From Pseudomonadota bacterium (GTDB lineage: Bacteria > Pseudomonadota > Gammaproteobacteria > Steroidobacterales > Steroidobacteraceae): a stretch of 64,000 nucleotides of DNA. The notes beneath the pieces were generated by a model, which did no database searches, was not told where the DNA came from, and was given only the letters and a program-made list of their open reading frames with translations. The DNA lies in the NCBI GenBank assembly GCA_021808195.1, contig JAKBCE010000015.1, positions 14,668 through 78,667 on the forward strand. The letters run 5' to 3'. A program made the translations under genes and the position numbers. Positions 53,615 through 62,276 of the stretch are shown piece after piece; position 1 is the first letter of the stretch, and each line of letters opens with the position of its first letter.

Positions 53615-54388
53615 CTACCAGCCGATGCTGCGCCCGCCGTCGATGGCGAGAATCTGGCCGGTGACGAACGGCGCGTCACACGCGAAAAACAACGCCGCAC
53701 GCGCGATGTCCTCGGGCGAGCCCGTGCGCTTCAAGGCCGTTCGCTCAACGATGTGCTGGCGCAGCGCCTCATCGACGCCGCTCTCCGGCCACATCACGGG
53801 GCCGGGGGCAATGGCGTTCACCCGCACCTGCGGGCCGAGTTCGCGCGCCAGCGACTTGGTGAGCATGATCAGACCGGCCTTGGCGACGCTGTAGACCGTG
53901 TGATGGCGCAGCGGCCGCATGCCGTGGATGTCCACGAGATTGAGTATCAGTCCGCCGCTCTCGCGCAACGCACTACTCGCCGCCTGCGCCAGCAGCAGCG
54001 GCGCTTTGAGATTGGTGCCGATGAGGTCGTTCCAGACACGCTCGTCGATCTGTCCCAGCGGGGTCGGATAGAACGTCGAGGCGTTGTTGACGAGGACATC
54101 GAGTCGCCCAAAGGCCGCCGCCGCGGTGGCGGCGAGCTGCTGCAGCGCGTGCGGATCGAGCAGGTCCGCTTTGGCGAGCACTACCGATTCGGCACGCTCG
54201 CCATTCAGCTGTGCGGCGAGCTGCTCGGCTGCCCGCGCCGAGCTGCGGTAGTGCAGCACGATGCGCGCGCCGGCGCCGTGCAGCGCACGAGCCACCACCG
54301 CGCCGACGCGCCGCGCCCCGCCGGTCACGAGAGCGGTTTTGCCGGTCAGTGGCCCGTTCGTGTGTGGGGCGTCGCTGGGTGGTGTCAT
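53615..54388 (-). CDS. Pteridine reductase / FolM-like SDR
   Basis: A 257-residue SDR. Its cofactor motif TGGARRVG has the Arg of the TGx3RxG form that marks pteridine reductases (PTR1, FolM). The active site reads YSVAK, with NNASTFYPTPLG and LARELGPQVRVNAIAPGP. It probably reduces dihydromonapterin or dihydrofolate with NADPH, which agrees with the neighbouring folB and folK. The ATG at 54388 is preferred; a TTG at 54418 would add ten residues. Confidence 0.82.
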   Translation of the reverse strand: MTPPSDAPHTNGPLTGKTALVTGGARRVGAVVARALHGAGARIVLHYRSSARAAEQLAAQLNGERAESVVLAKADLLDPHALQQLAATAAAAFGRLDVLVNNASTFYPTPLGQIDERVWNDLIGTNLKAPLLLAQAASSALRESGGLILNLVDIHGMRPLRHHTVYSVAKAGLIMLTKSLARELGPQVRVNAIAPGPVMWPESGVDEALRQHIVERTALKRTGSPEDIARAALFFACDAPFVTGQILAIDGGRSIGW

Positions 54389-54426
54389 GGGTATCGGGTG
54401 ATTCAGTGGTGAGTTCAAGCGACATT

Positions 54427-55584
54427 ATGACCCCGCTGCTGTCGGCGGAAGAAGCCGAGCATGGGCGCGTGCTCACCGAGCACATCTGCGCCGCGGTGCG
54501 CGCGGCCGGCGGCTGGCTGTCGTTCGAGCAGTTCATGGCGCTGGCGTTGTACGCGCCGGGTCTCGGCTACTACAGTGCCGGCAGCGAAAAAATCGGTGCG
54601 GGCGGGGATTTCGTGACGGCACCGGAAATGTCGGACCTGTTCAGCCGGTGTGTGGCCGCGCAATGTGCCGAGGTGCTTGAAGACGGCGGACAGATCCTCG
54701 AACTCGGCGCCGGCACCGGGCGAATGGCCGCGTCGGTGCTGAGCGAGCTTGCTGCGCGCGGGCGTCTCCCGCAGCGCTATGCGATTCTCGAAGTCAGTGC
54801 CGATCTGGCTGCCCGGCAGCGCCGGCGGATTGCCACGCTGCCCACGGCGCTCGCCGAGCGGGTCGTGTGGCTTGAGCGCCTGCCCGAACGGCCGTTTCGC
54901 GGGGTGATCCTCGCCAATGAGGTGCTCGATGCGCTGCCCTGCCGGCGCTTCATGTTCGCGGGCGGGCAGATCCGCGAACTCGGCATCGGGCTTGAGGAGG
55001 GCCGGCTTATCGAACGCTCCAGGCCAGCCGACGCGCAGTTGGCGGCAGAATGGGAGCGTCTGCGCGCAGGGCTGCCGGCCGCACTGCCCGACGGATACAT
55101 CTCAGAGATGTGCCTGCGCGTGGGGCCCTGGCTTGCGGGGGTCGCTGAGCCTCTCGTGCGCGGGCTGCTGCTCCTTCTCGATTACGGCTTGCCGCGCGCC
55201 CACTACTATCATCCGCAGCGGCTCACCGGCACGCTGCGCTGTCATTTCAAACATCGGGTCCACGATGATCCCTACGTGAACCTCGGGGTGCAGGACATCA
55301 CCGCATGGGTGGATTTCACGCGGGTCGCCGAGGCCGCCCTGGAGTGCGCCCTGGATGTCGCCGGCTTCGCGACGCAGGCGGCCTTTCTGCTCGGTACGGG
55401 AATCCAGCGCTACATCGCGGAGACCGCTGCGGATACGGTGGAGCATGCACGGCGTGCCGGGGAGGCGCGCCGGCTGCTGTTGCCGGGGGAAATGGGCGAG
55501 GCTTTCAAGGTGATGGCGCTGACCCGAGATCTCGACCAGGCGCTCAGCGGCTTTGCGCTGCAGGACCTGCGCGGGTCGCTCTAG
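54427..55584 (+). CDS. MidA-family SAM-dependent methyltransferase
   Basis: A 385-residue protein of the MidA/NDUFAF7 (DUF185) family. It has FEQFMALALYAPGLGYYSAGSEKIGAGGDFVTAPEMSDLFSRC, the SAM site ILELGAGTGRMAASVL, ILANEVLDALPCRRF, and LLLLDYGLPRAHYYHPQRLTGTLRCHFKH. The mitochondrial relative dimethylates an arginine of complex I subunit NDUFS2; the bacterial substrate is unproved. An in-frame GTG at 54409 is an alternative start. It diverges from the FolM-like gene with only 38 bases between. Confidence 0.87.
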   Translation: MTPLLSAEEAEHGRVLTEHICAAVRAAGGWLSFEQFMALALYAPGLGYYSAGSEKIGAGGDFVTAPEMSDLFSRCVAAQCAEVLEDGGQILELGAGTGRMAASVLSELAARGRLPQRYAILEVSADLAARQRRRIATLPTALAERVVWLERLPERPFRGVILANEVLDALPCRRFMFAGGQIRELGIGLEEGRLIERSRPADAQLAAEWERLRAGLPAALPDGYISEMCLRVGPWLAGVAEPLVRGLLLLLDYGLPRAHYYHPQRLTGTLRCHFKHRVHDDPYVNLGVQDITAWVDFTRVAEAALECALDVAGFATQAAFLLGTGIQRYIAETAADTVEHARRAGEARRLLLPGEMGEAFKVMALTRDLDQALSGFALQDLRGSL

Positions 55585-55604
55585 AGGGAGGGGCCCGGAC
55601 GATT

Positions 55605-55625
55605 GCCGGTGCGCGGGTCACCGGC
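55605..55625. terminator. Hairpin between convergent genes
   Basis: GCCGGTG-CGCGGGT-CACCGGC: a 7 bp stem just after midA, overlapping the last codons of the convergent aminopeptidase gene. No T run follows, so it would be Rho-assisted at best. Confidence 0.3.
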
Positions 55626-56748
55626 GCGCCGTGAGCCTGCGGCGAGGCGCGCACAGCGCGCGGTCTCGCTCGCTCTTCGGTTCCTGCGCCAGGCGCCGGG
55701 CCGCCGCGTAGAACTGGGGCAGATTGTCCTGTTCGTGCTGCAGCAACCGCTCGAATCCTGGCAGGCAGTCGTAATAGGTGCCGACGGAGACCAGATCGGC
55801 GTTGTTTAATCCGTACCGGATCCAACGGTCGTAAACCGGCGCATGCACGTGCAGCCGCCGCTCAAGCTCCCGCAGTCGGCGAGCCAGGCGGGCGAAGACG
55901 GCGCGCTTACGTTGCGCCATGCGCGCGCGAGGAATTGCGGAGGCATACAATCGGGCGAGCCGCGTGCGCGTATCGCGCAACAGCGCGGCGAACGCGCGGT
56001 CCGCCGCGTCGAGCCGTTCGAACTCGGCGATGCGCTCAGGCTCATGGCGAAACCGCAGCCAGCGCTTCAAGCCTTCGTTCTCGACCGTCATTGCGAACGC
56101 CTCATCGAAGCGCGAGTCGTTCGGCACGTAGAGCAACTGGTGGGCGAGTTCATGGAAAATCATGCCGGCGAGCTCGTCGGCACCGTAACGCAGCATGGTG
56201 CTCATCACTGGATCGGGAAGTCTGCCGAGCGTCGAGTAGGCGGGCACGCCCTCGACCAGGACGTCGTAGCCTTCCCGCCGCAGATGACGGGCGAAGATCT
56301 GGGCGCTCTGTTCATGGAAGTAACCGCGATAGGCGACGCATCCGGCGATCGGAAAGCACCACTGCTTGGGCTTGACGGAGAACCGGGGCGCCGCGACCAC
56401 GTTCCAGACGACATAGCGGCGTCCGATGTTGACGTAACTGCGGTAGCTGTCGTTGTTCGGCAGGTCTAGCTGCTGCGAGGCGAAGCGGCGTGCCGCGCGG
56501 ACATCGCTGAGCTCGCGGATCAGGGCCTCCGGCGCATTGGGCTCGTCGATCACATCCACGATCGGGCGGCGTCCATGGATCACCTGCCACTCGCCTGCTG
56601 CGGCCTGCATCAGGTACAGGGTGTTCGCGCATCCGCAGAGTGCCGACAAAGCCAGAAGACCGCACGCGTACCGCGCGACCCGAGCGATGAGGCCCGGGCG
56701 CACCCGAGGGACATCGCGCAGAGAACGGTTCCGGGACTCGGTTACCAT
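55618..56748 (-). CDS. Predicted zinc aminopeptidase lipoprotein
   Basis: A 376-residue exported lipoprotein. A signal with the lipobox LSALCGC gives a lipidated Cys near residue 40. The zinc motif is FHELAHQ (HExxH) within GADELAGMIFHELAHQLLYVPNDSRFDEAFAMTVENEGLKRW. It matches the Pfam 'aminopep' family of proteobacterial peptidases of unknown substrate. Its ATG (56748) lies six bases from the divergent cca ATG, so the two promoters must overlap the coding sequences. Confidence 0.85.
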   Translation of the reverse strand: MVTESRNRSLRDVPRVRPGLIARVARYACGLLALSALCGCANTLYLMQAAAGEWQVIHGRRPIVDVIDEPNAPEALIRELSDVRAARRFASQQLDLPNNDSYRSYVNIGRRYVVWNVVAAPRFSVKPKQWCFPIAGCVAYRGYFHEQSAQIFARHLRREGYDVLVEGVPAYSTLGRLPDPVMSTMLRYGADELAGMIFHELAHQLLYVPNDSRFDEAFAMTVENEGLKRWLRFRHEPERIAEFERLDAADRAFAALLRDTRTRLARLYASAIPRARMAQRKRAVFARLARRLRELERRLHVHAPVYDRWIRYGLNNADLVSVGTYYDCLPGFERLLQHEQDNLPQFYAAARRLAQEPKSERDRALCAPRRRLTARR

Positions 56749-56754
56749 GTGAGC

Positions 56755-57990
56755 ATGGAAGTCTACCTAGTCGGCGGAGCGGTGCGGGACCGGTTGCTCG
56801 GGCGAGCGGTGAGCGAGCGCGACTGGGTGGTCGTCGGGGCCCGTCCGCAGGACCTCGAGCGCCAGGGTTACCTGCCGGTGGGCCGGGAGTTCCCGGTGTT
56901 TCTGCATCCCGAGACTCGAGAGGAATACGCCCTGGCGCGGCTCGAGCGCAAAGTCGGACCGGGCTACCGGGGATTCGCGACCGAATTCTCTCCGAGCGTG
57001 ACGCTGGAGGAGGATCTGCGCCGGCGGGATTTGACAATTAACGCCATGGCAGAAAGCGCCACAGGAGAGATCATCGACCCGTACGGTGGCCAGCGCGATC
57101 TCGCTGCGCGCCTGCTGCGGCACGTTTCCGCGGCCTTCGTCGAGGACCCGGTGCGCGTACTGCGCGTCGCGCGCTTCGCGGCGCGCTACGCAACCCTCGG
57201 CTTTCGAGTGGCGGATGAGACGCAGGCCTTGATGCGACGCATGAGCGAGTCCGGCGAACTCGATGCGCTGGTGCCCGAGCGCCTCTGGCAGGAGACCGAG
57301 CGTGCACTTGCAGAGAGCCGGCCGGACGTCTTTTTCGAGACGCTGCGCGCATGCGGGGCGTTGGCCGTGATCTTCCCCGAGGTGCAGGCGCTCTACGGTG
57401 TGCCGCAGCCCGCCAAATGGCACCCGGAGATCGATACCGGTGCGCACGTCATGCTGGCGTTGCGCTGGGCGGCCGATGCGGGGCTGCCGACGGACGCGCG
57501 CTTCGCAGTGCTCATGCATGATCTGGGCAAGGCGTGCACGCCACCGGAGCGCTGGCCGAGTCATCATGGGCACGAGGAGGCCGGCGTCCCGCTCATCGAG
57601 GCATTGTGCGCACGCCTGAAAGTACCCACCGTGTACCGGGAACTCGCCGTGCTGACCGCGCGATATCACGCCCAGGTGCATCGTGCGACAGAGTTGCGTC
57701 CCGTGACCGTGCTGCAGCTGCTCGAGAGCACCGATGCGCTACGCCGGCCCGAGCGGTTCGATGCGCTGTTACGTGCGTGCGAGGCCGATGCTCGTGGTCG
57801 AGCGGGGCTGGAAGGCCAGCCCTATCCACAGGCGCAATTTCTGCGCCGTGCGCGCACGACGGTCGCAGCCGTGACGCTGAATGCGCAAGAGCGCGCGGGG
57901 CTCTCTGGGGCGGCTATCGGCGAGAAGATCCGTCAGCGTCGGCTAGAGGCTGTTCGCGGGCTCGAACCGGCAGACACGCCGTCACCCTGA
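56755..57990 (+). CDS. cca: Multifunctional CCA protein (CCA-adding tRNA nucleotidyltransferase)
   Basis: A 411-residue type I Cca that adds CCA to tRNA 3' ends, with an HD phosphohydrolase domain (LMHDLGKACTPPERWPSHHGH). It aligns with E. coli Cca without gaps at the N-terminus: LVGGAVRDRLLGR, then SERDWVVVG. The catalytic metal pair, Asp21-Arg-Asp23 in E. coli, reads Glu21-Arg-Asp23 here (codons GAG CGC GAC). RRRDLTINAMAES, EDPVRVLRVARFAARYA and PAKWHPEIDTGAHVM are normal. The tRNA gene in this window lacks CCA, so the enzyme must be functional. Confidence 0.94.
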   Translation: MEVYLVGGAVRDRLLGRAVSERDWVVVGARPQDLERQGYLPVGREFPVFLHPETREEYALARLERKVGPGYRGFATEFSPSVTLEEDLRRRDLTINAMAESATGEIIDPYGGQRDLAARLLRHVSAAFVEDPVRVLRVARFAARYATLGFRVADETQALMRRMSESGELDALVPERLWQETERALAESRPDVFFETLRACGALAVIFPEVQALYGVPQPAKWHPEIDTGAHVMLALRWAADAGLPTDARFAVLMHDLGKACTPPERWPSHHGHEEAGVPLIEALCARLKVPTVYRELAVLTARYHAQVHRATELRPVTVLQLLESTDALRRPERFDALLRACEADARGRAGLEGQPYPQAQFLRRARTTVAAVTLNAQERAGLSGAAIGEKIRQRRLEAVRGLEPADTPSP

Positions 57991-58054
57991 GTTTGTTTCT
58001 CCCCATCCGCGGGTGACGCCGCCGTGGATTGAGGTCCGAGACCTCGCAGCCGGA

Positions 58055-58993
58055 TCAGGAGGACAGCGTGAACGGCGTCGTCGGGGCGCTTGGCGCCAAA
58101 TAGGTCGGCAGAACATCCATCATGCTGTGGCGCTGAAGTCCGAGGCGCGCGAAGCCGTTTTCCGCGCACACGCTATCTAGCGTCAGCGAGCGAAAATTGT
58201 CGAGCGTGAAGGGCTTGCCGGGCAGGCACTGCATCAGTGCCCCTTGCAGTCGACCGAACGCATCCGCCAGTCGCACGATCCGGCACGGCAAAGCACCTAC
58301 CGCCGCCGTCGTGCGCACGAGCTGTGCGAGGGTCATGACCTGCGGACCGCAAAGCTCATAGGTCTGACCGATAGTTGTGCGATCGTGCAGAGCGTGTACA
58401 AACGCCTCGGCAACGTCTCCGACGTACACCGGTGCGAAACGGGCGTGTGCGCGGGCGAGCGGCAACCAGCCATGGGACAGGCGCAGCAGGCTGGCGAAGC
58501 GGTTGGTGAGTGAGTCGCCGGGACCAAAAATGACCGATGGGCGGAAGATCGTGAAATCCGCGTGCGTCGCGCCTGCGCGCACGTGTGCCTCGGCCTCGCC
58601 CTTGCTGCGCAGGTAGCGGCTGGGCCCGTGCAAGTCGGCGCCGAGAGCGCTCATGTGCAGCACTCGGTGTACGCGACCGGCCTTCAACGCAGCCATCAGC
58701 TTTGCGGCAAGATCGGCGTGCGCGCGCTGGAAGGTGTTGCGGCCGTGCTCATTGAGGATCCCGACAAGATTGATGACGGCATCGGCGCCTTCAACCAGTC
58801 GATCGAGCACTCGCGGGTCATGCACATTCGCCCGCAGCAGTCTGACCGTTGGCAAAACTCGAAGTGAATGCTTCAGCGCCGCATCGCGTGTGGGCACGCG
58901 CACCCAGTGACCCTGTTGAGCGAGCCGGTTGATCAGGGCGGTGCCGACGAAGCCGGTACCACCCAACACGCAAATGTTCATTGGGGCTGCCAT
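58055..58993 (-). CDS. NDUFA9-like NAD(P)-binding protein (atypical SDR)
   Basis: A 312-residue protein with an N-terminal Rossmann motif (MNICVLGGTGFVGTALINRL), ADAVINLVGILNE, and IFRPSVIFGPGDSLTNRF. It belongs to the complex I NDUFA9-like subgroup of atypical SDRs. There is no classical YxxxK catalytic pair; the YLRSKGEAE segment partly resembles it. The role in bacteria is uncertain, possibly quinone-related or an assembly function. The ATG at 58993 or the second Met at 58981 (MNICVLGG) could be the start. Confidence 0.75.
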   Translation of the reverse strand: MAAPMNICVLGGTGFVGTALINRLAQQGHWVRVPTRDAALKHSLRVLPTVRLLRANVHDPRVLDRLVEGADAVINLVGILNEHGRNTFQRAHADLAAKLMAALKAGRVHRVLHMSALGADLHGPSRYLRSKGEAEAHVRAGATHADFTIFRPSVIFGPGDSLTNRFASLLRLSHGWLPLARAHARFAPVYVGDVAEAFVHALHDRTTIGQTYELCGPQVMTLAQLVRTTAAVGALPCRIVRLADAFGRLQGALMQCLPGKPFTLDNFRSLTLDSVCAENGFARLGLQRHSMMDVLPTYLAPSAPTTPFTLSS

Positions 58994-59056
58994 GGAGGGG
59001 TTCTAGAGTGTACGCTGCCCGCGCGGCCGCGGGATGCCTGTCATCCAGCGCGCTGA

Positions 59057-59087
59057 GCCCCGGGGTGAGGAGTGCCGTCCCCGGGGC
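59057..59087 (-). terminator. Strong hairpin after hsp20
   Basis: A 9 bp perfect stem (GCCCCGGGG / CCCCGGGGC) with a 13-base loop between the hsp20 stop and the NDUFA9-like gene start, both on the reverse strand. It has no T run and may separate the two transcripts. Confidence 0.35.
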
Positions 59088-59101
59088 ATCAGCACGCCAT
59101 C

Positions 59102-59536
59102 TCAGGCCGCCCGCACCTCGATGTTGCGGGGTTGAAGTTGCGGCTGCTTCGGAATCACGACCTCCAGCACGCCGTGCGCCTGCTTGGCCGTGATGGCATC
59201 GACATCGGCGCCTTCCGGTAGAGTGAAGGTGCGCAGGAACACCCCGGTTCGTCGCTCCAGGCGCTGCCGCGCGTTGCTCGGCTGAGTGTCCCGTGTGCGC
59301 TTCTCGCCGCGGATGGTGAGCAGCCCCTTGTCGGCGGTGATGCGCACATCCTTCGGCTCAACGCCTGGCACGTCGGCAACCACCACGTAACGATCGGGCT
59401 CCTCATAGACATCGACTTGGGGAATCCACGCAACGTCGGCGGCGGCATTATCGCCGGTCTCGCTCGAGAACGCCTGATCCAGCTGACGCTGCAGGCTGTC
59501 GATGAGTGTCCAAGGCTGATAGCGAACAACAGTCAT
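59102..59536 (-). CDS. Small heat-shock protein, Hsp20 family
   Basis: A 144-residue alpha-crystallin-domain chaperone: WIPQVDVYEEPDRYVVVADVPGVEPKDVRITADKGLLTIRGEK, then RRTGVFLRTFTLPEGADVDAITAKQAHGVLEVVIPKQ with the C-terminal I-x-V motif in RNIEVRAA. It binds unfolding proteins to prevent aggregation. GGAGG lies at a normal distance from the ATG at 59536. A sigma-32-like promoter lies 57-84 bases upstream. Confidence 0.93.
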   Translation of the reverse strand: MTVVRYQPWTLIDSLQRQLDQAFSSETGDNAAADVAWIPQVDVYEEPDRYVVVADVPGVEPKDVRITADKGLLTIRGEKRTRDTQPSNARQRLERRTGVFLRTFTLPEGADVDAITAKQAHGVLEVVIPKQPQLQPRNIEVRAA

Positions 59537-59592
59537 GATCCAACCTCCAATGAGTGATGATGTCGGGCTTATGTGCCGTCTGTCTGCAGCGG

Positions 59593-59620
59593 ATCTGTGG
59601 CCGGCTGCGGAGTTTTCAAG
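59593..59620 (-). promoter_or_regulatory. Sigma-32-like heat-shock promoter for hsp20
   Basis: The reverse strand shows CTTGAAA (59620-59614), exactly the heat-shock -35, and CCACAGAT (59600-59593), a partial match to CCCCATNT, separated by 13 bases. A start near 59586 would give a 50-base leader to hsp20. Confidence 0.55.
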
Positions 59621-59742
59621 CCCGGTGGTGCGGGGGCATCCCGGGGTGCCATCCGCCCCGTTGTGGAATGGCCCGTCGTCACCGCGGTAGCGCCGCGTTC
59701 TTTGAGACGCGTAGGTGTGCATAACCTGTGGGTATGCGGGGG

Positions 59743-59758
59743 ATACAATATATTGGGG
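59743..59758. promoter_or_regulatory. NrdR-box-like site, core match
   Basis: Contains CAATATATTG, matching the NrdR core CwAtATaTwG at every position, 337 bases upstream of the nrdJa ATG. It also overlaps a possible -10 (TATATT). NrdR normally binds two boxes close together; the better second site is 176 bases away. Confidence 0.4.
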
Positions 59759-59789
59759 TTATAGGTTGCGAGTGAATTCAGATTCAGGC

Positions 59790-59819
59790 AAAAAAAACCC
59801 CGCGGTCAACGCAGCCGCG
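59790..59819 (-). terminator. Intrinsic terminator on the reverse strand inside the nrdJ leader
   Basis: Read on the reverse strand: CGCGG - 9 bases - CCGCG, then GGG and eight T residues. It resembles an intrinsic terminator but follows no annotated reverse-strand gene. It may shield hsp20 from antisense transcription, or end a small RNA. Confidence 0.5.
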
Positions 59820-59918
59820 TTCTCTATAAGATATTGTTTTTCAAGACTTTAATGGGTTCGGTGTCGCGCGTGCGCAATCTTGACGCCAAGGCAGGTGCTC
59901 ATTAGGCTCTTTACCCCG

Positions 59919-59934
59919 ACACAAGATCTTGTGT
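59919..59934. promoter_or_regulatory. Palindromic NrdR-box-like site
   Basis: ACACAAGATCTTGTGT is the centre of a perfect 18-base palindrome (59918-59935). It matches the NrdR consensus acaCwAtATaTwGtgt at 14 of 16 positions. It lies 160 bases before nrdJa, so NrdR repression of the reductase is likely. Confidence 0.5.
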
Positions 59935-60094
59935 CCGCCACTTGGTGGTCCGAGATCGCGCGTTCGGGAGGCTCAGGGGGATACAGGCTGTGGATCGGCG
60001 TACCGGCGGATCCGGTTACGCGCAGCCCCGCGCTTTCCGCGCTGCCCGTATTCCCTGTGATCCGGTGTGCAGACACTTGGGGCGCCGCGGACAC

Positions 60095-62242
60095 ATGAAT
60101 ACCGTCGTGAAGATCGAAACAAAGGACATAGACGCCATTCCGTTCCAGGAGGCGTCGGTCGACATCTGGGACAAGAAATACCGGCTGACCGCCAAAGACG
60201 GCACGCCCATCGATAAGACGATGGACGATACGTACAAGCGCGTCGCCCGAGCGCTCGCAGATGTCGAGCGCGAAGAGCTGCGCGAACACTGGTACGAGCG
60301 GTTTCTATGGGCGCTGCGTCGCGGCGCCATCCCGGCCGGTCGGGTGACCTCCAATGCCGGGGCGCTCGAGCACAAGCCAGCAACCTCGACGATCAACTGC
60401 ACTGTGTCAGGCACCATCGAGGATTCGATGGATAACATCCTGGGCAAGGTGCACGAGGCGGGGCTGACGCTGAAGGCGGGCTGCGGCATCGGTTATGAAT
60501 TCTCCACGCTGCGTCCGCGCGGAGCGTATGTGTCGGGCGCGGGGGCGTATACCTCCGGCCCGCTGTCGTTCATGGATATCTTCGACAAGATGTGCTTTAC
60601 CGTATCTTCCGCGGGCGGTCGCCGCGGCGCACAGATGGGCACGTTTGACGTCGGGCATCCCGATGCAATGGAGTTCATCAAGGCCAAGCGCGAGAACGGC
60701 CGGCTGCGCCAGTTCAATCTGTCGCTGCTGATCACCGATGAGTTCATGCAGGCGGTGCGCCAGAGTGGTGAATGGAAGCTGGCGTTTCCTCTGTCGCGCA
60801 AGGAGTACGAGACCGAGAGGCCCGATCTCGACGATGCCGGAAAATTCATCTGGCGCGAATGGCCCGTACATGACCACTATGTCGTCAACGAGCAGGGGCT
60901 CGTTGCGTGCAAGATCTACAAGACGCTCCCGGCGCGCCGCATGTGGGACGTCATCATGGCGTCGACATACGACTTCGCTGAGCCCGGTTTCATTCTCATC
61001 GATCGCGTCAACGAGATGAACAACAATTGGTGGTGCGAGAACATCCGCGCCACCAATCCATGCGGCGAGCAGCCGCTGCCGCCGTACGGGTCGTGCCTGC
61101 TGGGCTCGGTAAATTTGACCCGCTTCGTCCGCGATCCGTTTACCGCGCATGCGCGCTTCGACTGGGACGAATACCGAGCCGTGGTCAAGATCTTTGCCCG
61201 TATGCTCGACAACGTCGTCGAGATCAACGGACTGCCACTCGCGCAGCAGCGCGAGGAGATCATGCGCAAACGCCGCCACGGCATGGGTTTCCTCGGCCTC
61301 GGCAGCACCATGACGCTGCTGGGCATCAAATACGGCTCGCCGAATTCCGTGCAGTTCACCGAGGAGGTTGCGCGTGAGATGGCGCTTGCCGGCTGGGAGG
61401 AGGCGCTCGAGCTGGCGCGCGAAAAAGGTCCGGCGCCCATCATGACCGAGCAATTCACGGTCACGAGCGCAATGCTGCGCAAGCGCCCGGAAATGATCCG
61501 CGACGGCTGGAAGGTGGGCGACCAGATCCCGGGGCGGATCCTGCATGCCAAGTACAGCCGCTATATGCAGCGCATCGCCCAGATCGCACCGCGCCTGGTC
61601 GAGGAGCTCGCCGAAACCGGTGGGCGATACACTCATCACACCTCGATTGCCCCGACCGGCACGATCTCGCTGTCACTGGCCAACAACGCATCGAATGGCA
61701 TCGAGCCGTCGTTCGCTCACCATTATTTCCGCAATGTGATCCGGCCTGGACGCAAGAGCAAGGAGAAGATCGCGGTCTATTCCTTCGAGCTGCTGGCGTA
61801 TCGCGAGCTTGTCAATCCGAACGCCGTACCGGGAAGCTCTGCCGAATCGGAGAAGCTACCCGATTACTTCATCGCCTCGGAAGACATTACCCCGAGGGAG
61901 CACGTCGACGTTCAGGCTGCTGCGCAGCGCTGGGTTGATTCCTCGATCTCGAAGACCGCGAATGTGCCTACCGACTTTCCGTACGATAAGTTCAAGGACA
62001 TCTATCTGTATGCGCACGAGCAGGATCTGAAGGGCTGCACAACCTTCCGCTTCAATCCGGAAGCGTTCCAGGGTGTGCTGGTCAAGGAGCAAGACCTGAA
62101 GAATACGGTCTACAAATTCACCCTCGATGACGGCAGTACCATCGAGGTGCGCGGCGACGAGGAGGTCGAGTACGAGGGCGAGGTGCACTCGGCCGCCAAC
62201 CTCTTCGACAGTCTGAAAGAGGGATATTTCGGCAAATATTGA
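60095..62242 (+). CDS. nrdJa: Class II (adenosylcobalamin-dependent) ribonucleotide reductase, catalytic subunit NrdJa
   Basis: A 715-residue catalytic subunit reducing ribonucleotides with B12 chemistry, independent of oxygen. STINCTVSGTI holds the first redox Cys, and NPCGEQPLPPYGSCLLGSVNL is the active-site loop (Asn-x-Cys-x-Glu). APTGTISLSLANNASNGIEPSF follows. The end (NLFDSLKEGYFGKY) lacks the CxxC redox tail of full-length NrdJ; that tail lies on the next gene, as in Pseudomonas NrdJa/NrdJb. The ATG at 60095 gives the family N-terminus. A 558-base leader precedes it. Confidence 0.93.
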   Translation: MNTVVKIETKDIDAIPFQEASVDIWDKKYRLTAKDGTPIDKTMDDTYKRVARALADVEREELREHWYERFLWALRRGAIPAGRVTSNAGALEHKPATSTINCTVSGTIEDSMDNILGKVHEAGLTLKAGCGIGYEFSTLRPRGAYVSGAGAYTSGPLSFMDIFDKMCFTVSSAGGRRGAQMGTFDVGHPDAMEFIKAKRENGRLRQFNLSLLITDEFMQAVRQSGEWKLAFPLSRKEYETERPDLDDAGKFIWREWPVHDHYVVNEQGLVACKIYKTLPARRMWDVIMASTYDFAEPGFILIDRVNEMNNNWWCENIRATNPCGEQPLPPYGSCLLGSVNLTRFVRDPFTAHARFDWDEYRAVVKIFARMLDNVVEINGLPLAQQREEIMRKRRHGMGFLGLGSTMTLLGIKYGSPNSVQFTEEVAREMALAGWEEALELAREKGPAPIMTEQFTVTSAMLRKRPEMIRDGWKVGDQIPGRILHAKYSRYMQRIAQIAPRLVEELAETGGRYTHHTSIAPTGTISLSLANNASNGIEPSFAHHYFRNVIRPGRKSKEKIAVYSFELLAYRELVNPNAVPGSSAESEKLPDYFIASEDITPREHVDVQAAAQRWVDSSISKTANVPTDFPYDKFKDIYLYAHEQDLKGCTTFRFNPEAFQGVLVKEQDLKNTVYKFTLDDGSTIEVRGDEEVEYEGEVHSAANLFDSLKEGYFGKY

Positions 62243-62276
62243 GCCGAACTCCGCCCGCGTCTACCGGACAGTGACC

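Noticed and set aside
59936..60094. Cobalamin riboswitch before the B12-dependent nrdJa
   Set aside because: A GCCACTTGG stretch only loosely recalls the B12 box, and I could not find the other conserved segments of the riboswitch.
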